Shown here: positions 59,770 through 64,000 of the stretch, in pieces
Numbering within the stretch: position 1 is the stretch's first letter
Layout: each line of letters starts with the position of its first letter
Source: Acanthosepion esculentum
Lineage: Eukaryota > Mollusca > Cephalopoda > Sepiida > Sepiidae
Assembly: GCA_964036315.1 (NCBI GenBank)
Contig: OZ038495.1
Location: 21,637,391-21,701,390, forward strand
Length of the DNA: 64,000 nucleotides
Direction of reading: 5' to 3'
Made by a program: the position numbers and the translations under genes
The notes under the pieces: model-generated
The model's input: only the letters and a program-made list of their open reading frames with translations
Database searches by the model: none
Told to the model about the DNA's origin: nothing

Positions 59770-61635
59770 AAAACTTACCTTAGAGTTTTTAAAGATTAAA
59801 ATTAATTTTCACTGAAATTCAACATGAATTATTTCATGATAATTTTAATAATCTACAATATTCATTATGTGTGTTCACCTGTATGTATGTGCATAAAAGA
59901 CACAGTATCTACCGGTAGTACTCAATTAGTAGTTAAATGTTAATGATTTTGGATAAACATCAGTTCAGATAATATGGAAGAGGCACTTAGTGTGAATAAA
60001 ATCTGGTAATAGATTCTAATTCTACCAGTGGTGATACCATTACTAAATAAAATATATGCTGCAATATACATTAAGAAACAATCATCAAAAAACATCTTCT
60101 GATGTTCTAACTTATGTGGCAATATCATAACAAATTTAATACTATGAAAAAGTATATCCATAATCATAGTAGCACATTGTACTGGGTTTCTGGAGATACT
60201 ATGGACTCTTTGGACAAGGAATTACTAAGGTCATGTCTAAGATACAGCAAAAAAAAAATTTGTGTTTTCATCCTTTATGACAACTGGGAAGCCTTTATTT
60301 CAAAACACAAAATTGGGGCAAGAAGGATAGTATGTAGGGAGAGAAAGGTTAATTAAGCGGATTGTGTTTGTAAGACCACTATAATATTGTCCCCCTCATG
60401 TGAAAGAAGTTCATATCAGATCTGTTGATCTCTTTCTCTCTCATCTTCAGTACTAATCATATGCCATCACCACCACCACAACCATGAAAAGACAGTCCCC
60501 CATTCCTACCTTGAAAAATTTCAGACATGCTAATACAACTACAATGCTTTTTATCTTTCATTCATTTTACTTAGAACAATTCTAATTTTAAACATAAAAA
60601 TCTGCATCTCATTCTATATTTTTTCATTCTCTGGAAAAAAAAAAAAAATTGACTAATATCTGAATATTATAAAATAGTTTCTTTCAATGGAAAAATATTT
60701 GCTTTTTATATTAAGAGAATATTGTAGCCTTTTTATATTTAATAAAATATTATATTTCAACTTTTCACATTGGAAAAATAAAAAAGTTAACTTGTGTCAC
60801 AATCCCAACATCAAACATGAAAAGCTTCCATAAAAAGATAATTCTACACTGTGAATTTATTTAACAATAAAAAAAAAATTTTAAAAAGTTGATTTTTTTT
60901 GTTTGAAAACCATCTCAAATCAACAGTGTTACTTTCTATCTAGGCATCTCTATTCTTTAAACTAAAAAAAGTCACAACATTCAAAAGATATTTGTGATAA
61001 AAAAAAAAACATTTTTGAAAAAGTGTACATCTATAAACAAACATTGTCATGGAGTCCTCAATTTAAAATATCACTACTTTTTCTTCTTTATACTAGCCCT
61101 TCCACCTGTAAGTTAATTTAAAATTTAATTCTATATTAATCTAATTAAAATGGCTACAAAACTCTAGTAAATAAGTATTCATAGGTACTTGCAACAAAAA
61201 TCTCTTGGCCTATAATCAAAAGTAATATGGTAGTCTGATATTTCTCTACATCACCTTTTCAGTACTGATTGCTTTCTCTTTTTTATATTCCTTCTATGAA
61301 AACTTGTGATAGTCACACAATAGATTTCATAGTTTTCTTTGTTTATATAACATCTTATGCCCAAATAATTTAAAGAGAAAGATTCCTGAGGTTTATTTAT
61401 AGGTCCAGTAGCAGTTATGATATGCTTGCCTGAAATATCAATTTACCCCAATCCTGAGTCATCTTTCCCCCCAGTGTATAATTATATAATCATAACTCAT
61501 GATAAATGACAAAAATGTGTTAAACATCTCAAATCTGTTTGAAGAAACTCAAAAGAGAAATGAACAAAAATGTGTAGTAAGAGAGTCTCTTCTAAACATT
61601 TTTTATGATCATGTAAATATGTTCTTTTATTGACA
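59770..61635. other. AT-rich non-coding stretch
   Basis: No gene or repeat recognised. Short A- and T-runs only. Confidence 0.6.
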
Positions 61636-61639
61636 GATT

Positions 61640-62112
61640 CATTTCATAAGGTTTATCAATCCTTTGCAGGTTATTTAAAGTCAGAAAATATTTTTTACAT
61701 AATTAGATTTTTTTTCTCAACATGTGAACAAAAACTAAAAAAAAAAATCATTTCAACCCAAGTAAGCCACTAAAGGGTACCAAGTGGGAGAAAATATAAG
61801 AGAAAGAAAACATTATGAATTTGATTTATTCATTCATTTTTCTTTGTTTTTGCTAATTAACCCATAGCTGGGGGGAGGTGTAGATTCATACCTTTCCCCA
61901 ATGGTATTTGTGCATAAGTGAACATAACGAATCAAACAGGAATTGAAACAGTTCTCCAATTAACAATTCCAAGCCATTATCCATTACACCACCCACATAT
62001 CCAAGTTTACACCACCTGATATTCCCAAGTGCCACCTAGGTTCTGACCAGGCTTGACGTTAATTGTGACGATCATACAGGAATTGGTGGTTTGACATGAT
62101 GTGGCCATAAGC
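61640..62112 (-). mobile_element. Composite 5S rRNA-tRNA SINE, copy 2
   Basis: From 62112 on the minus strand, about 110 bases follow 5S rRNA from near its start (GCTTATGGCCACATCATG) to its end (CACTTGGGAATATCAGGTGGTGTAAACTT). At 62002 this passes directly into the tRNA-Arg-like part (GTGTAATGGATAATGG, then a B box read as GTTTCAATTCC). The common tail ends near 61640 and includes an extra insert of about 100 bp (61720-61850) absent from copies 1 and 3. This copy shows the 5S 3' boundary best. Confidence 0.82.
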
Positions 62113-62221
62113 CCCGTTGTTTTAAATTATAATACAAGTCTAAATTTAATCTCTACTGAAATTGTTAAATCAAGCAAAAGTTTGTTTTGATTAACTGCTT
62201 TTTTTCTTTTTTTTCTTTTTT

Positions 62222-62562
62222 TTTTACAGCTAATCAAACTCTTTGAAGGTTATTTAAAGACAGAAAAAAAATTTAGATTGTAAGAATTTTTTCGAGATAA
62301 TGATTTACTGATACTAATTAACACATAGCTGGAGGGAGAAGAGGTGGATTCATACCAAAACTATTTGCCTGTAAGTGAATATAATGAACCCAACTGGATT
62401 TGCAACTTGGCTCTCCAATTTCCAATTCAGAGCCGTTATCCATCATACCACCCACACATCCAAGCTTACAACACCCAATATTCCCATTCATTCATTCATC
62501 TAGGTACTGACTAGGCTCAACATTGCTTAACTTTGGTGATTGTACAAGAACTAAAGTTTAAA
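62222..62562 (-). mobile_element. Composite 5S rRNA-tRNA SINE, copy 3
   Basis: Minus strand from 62562: ACAATCACCAAAGTTAAGCA, GTCAGTACCTAGATG, a small GAAT triplication, then GGGAATATTGGGTGTTGTAAGC (5S 3' end). It continues into GTGGGTGGTATGATGGATAA and a B-box-like AAGTTGCAAATCC. The tail ends GCTGTAAAAAAAAA, an A-rich 3' end. The first ~20 bases of the 5S part are lost. It lies 110 bp from copy 2, same orientation. Confidence 0.82.
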
Positions 62563-62989
62563 CATACATCTGCAAAAGTCTGTAATGAATTATAGTGACA
62601 TATTATATCAATTCTTGCACAATTCATTATCACCTTTTTGCAAGATGAAATTGGCTCTTTTATCAGTATTCAACCACAGTTCTCAAAAATTAAAAGCAAG
62701 AGCATTTTGTTAAATATCTGCTCCTCAATAACTAAAAGATTGAAACACTTGTGTTATAATCTTCCTAAACCTGATCTTCTTCTGATTCATGTTACACAAA
62801 TTTCCACCACTAGCCAGATGTGAACGCTCCGAAACCCAAGACCAAAACTAAAAATTCGATCAAACACACATCAGCTCTGCACACACCTTCCACCCCACCA
62901 CCCGCAAAAAAAACAAAAAACAATCCAATTTTTTACCCAATAGCACCCACTCCTGCCTAAAGTGAAATAGGAATTGGAGCCGATCTGAG

Positions 62990-63045
62990 CCTATAAAAGG
63001 ACTTAAAAGCCCATCAAAGAGACATCTTTGGCAGTCGGTCGGCAC
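62990..63045 (+). promoter_or_regulatory. Candidate core promoter (TATA box and initiator)
   Basis: CCTATAAAAGG at 62990-63000 is followed about 30 bases later by GGCAGTCGGTCGG, resembling an initiator. The setting just upstream of a Ty3/gypsy RT suggests an LTR remnant joined to Pol after deletion of gag. Confidence 0.5.
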
Positions 63046-63059
63046 AACAGCCAGGGTTC

Positions 63060-64000
63060 ACACACTCGTCAGAATGCCATCTCGATTCGATTCCATTTTT
63101 AACAAGATAGACCAGGGAAACAAATACTTTTCTTTCCTCAATCTCCACAGTGGATACTGGCAAATCCCCATTGATGAATGTGACTGCCACAAAACTGCAT
63201 TCACCCAGAAGGGTCGATGTTACCAATATACGCGCATAGCCTTCGGTCTAACATCTGCTGATCAAATATTTTCTCAATGCATAGCAGAGGCATTGACCAC
63301 CATCACTTTGCAGGATAATATCTAGTCATACATTAACAACAACCTTGTCTATGCCAAAACCTTTAGTGATTACATCATCACGCTGGAACAGCTATTCATA
63401 GCTCTTCAAAAATTAGGACTGAAACTCAACCCCGAGAAGTGCACCCTTCTCGCTTCAGAAGCCAAGTTTCTCAGTTGCACTGTTGACCGCGAAAGATTCT
63501 GACCTGACCCAGAGCACATTCGTGCCATTGTTGAGATGAAGCCACCCACTACAAGAAAGGAGCTACAAAGTTTCATAGCATGTCTCATCTGGATACACCA
63601 ATTTCTGAAGACTTGTCTTTATGAATGAATCAAGACAGTTACATTTTCCCATTTGATGGCTCCTTTACATGAACTCAACAGGATCAACAAGGCATTCGTT
63701 GGAACAGAAAAGGCCAACAAGGCTTTTCAAAAAATTAAGAAACACTTATCACCACCAGTCATCTCATTTCCAGATTTGCTCAACCCTTTACACTCACTAC
63801 AGATGCTAGTGACATCGCGTGTGGTGCCATCCTTATGTAGGAAGCTGACAACAGATGAAAAAAGATCATAGCTGTCGCTTTCCACACCTTCAGCCCAACA
63901 GAATAGAACCGGTCCACTACCAAAAATGAAGCATTCACCATAAAAAGGGCCATATCCAAATTTGATTACTTTCTGTGTAGCCGCACATTCATTATTTTCA
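63060..64000 (+). pseudogene. Ty3/gypsy Pol (RT to RNase H), runs off window
   Basis: Begins within RT: NKIDQGNKYFSFLNLHSGYWQI (box A, normally LDL), HKTAFTQKGRCYQ and FGLTSADQIFSQC. An in-frame TAG at 63323 precedes YINNNLVYAK (box C, normally YIDD). Then come LGLKLNPEKCTLL, KPPTTRKELQSF, a TGA, FSHLMAPLHELN and, in another frame, FTLTTDASDIACGAIL (RNase H start). All three catalytic Asp of RT read as Asn here. Further frameshift near 63800, with RNase H continuing past the window edge. It differs from copies A, B and D. Confidence 0.88.

Noticed and set aside
61940..62002. Possible genuine tRNA-Arg gene
   Set aside because: The cloverleaf would be poor, and the segment sits inside a repeat whose 5S-like and tail parts recur in other copies.
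62003..62112. Possible genuine 5S rRNA gene
   Set aside because: Many substitutions, no T-run terminator at its 3' end, and direct fusion to a tRNA-like unit shared by other copies.
1..64000. CRISPR arrays, bacterial operons, phage genes
   Set aside because: No spaced direct repeats or ribosome-binding sites, and no bacterial gene content. The sequence is clearly from an animal nuclear genome.

Overview
The window looks like AT-rich, gene-poor nuclear DNA of an invertebrate animal. Long poly(A), (TA)n and (GAAA)n tracts, decayed LINE, Ty3/gypsy, mariner and Tc1 elements, and tRNA-derived SINEs all point to a metazoan. A mollusc, possibly a coleoid cephalopod, is my best guess. It rests on the tRNA-Arg-like SINE head and overall TE style and is inference only. 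I found no convincing host gene, tRNA gene, rRNA gene or CRISPR array. Every recognisable coding stretch belongs to a transposable element and almost all are broken.

0-5 kb: the 3' end of a DD37D mariner; a two-copy repeat with a MITE-like core, interrupted by a likely 611-bp solo LTR; a complete 1,619-bp Tc1 element with 222-bp terminal repeats inside a (TA)n tract; then antisense remains of two non-LTR retrotransposons. 7-14 kb: Ty3/gypsy copy A, broken by an antisense LTR element (C). 16.5-23 kb: a mariner-like fragment cut by a LINE 3' end, then Ty3/gypsy copy B (same family as A) split by a nested 2.8-kb LTR element (D) with both short LTRs and a 5-bp target duplication. 24.7-38.8 kb: the second copy of the two-copy repeat, several SINEs, and Tc1/mariner pseudogenes separated by AT-rich DNA. 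43.5-46.9 kb: the best preserved coding block, a LINE with endonuclease and reverse transcriptase (868-codon frame), next to a pogo/jerky-like fragment. 47.5-49.4 kb: a 1.85-kb purine satellite. 51-56 kb: unclassified repeats, including a CpG-containing island and a possible Helitron-like end. 59-64 kb: another LINE tail, a small MITE, two neighbouring composite SINEs, and a Ty3/gypsy RT fragment running off the end.

The most interesting feature is a SINE family (33.6, 61.7 and 62.3 kb, all minus strand). Each unit reads as a 5S rRNA-derived head fused directly to a tRNA-Arg-like segment and a common tail. That would place two kinds of internal RNA polymerase III promoter in series.
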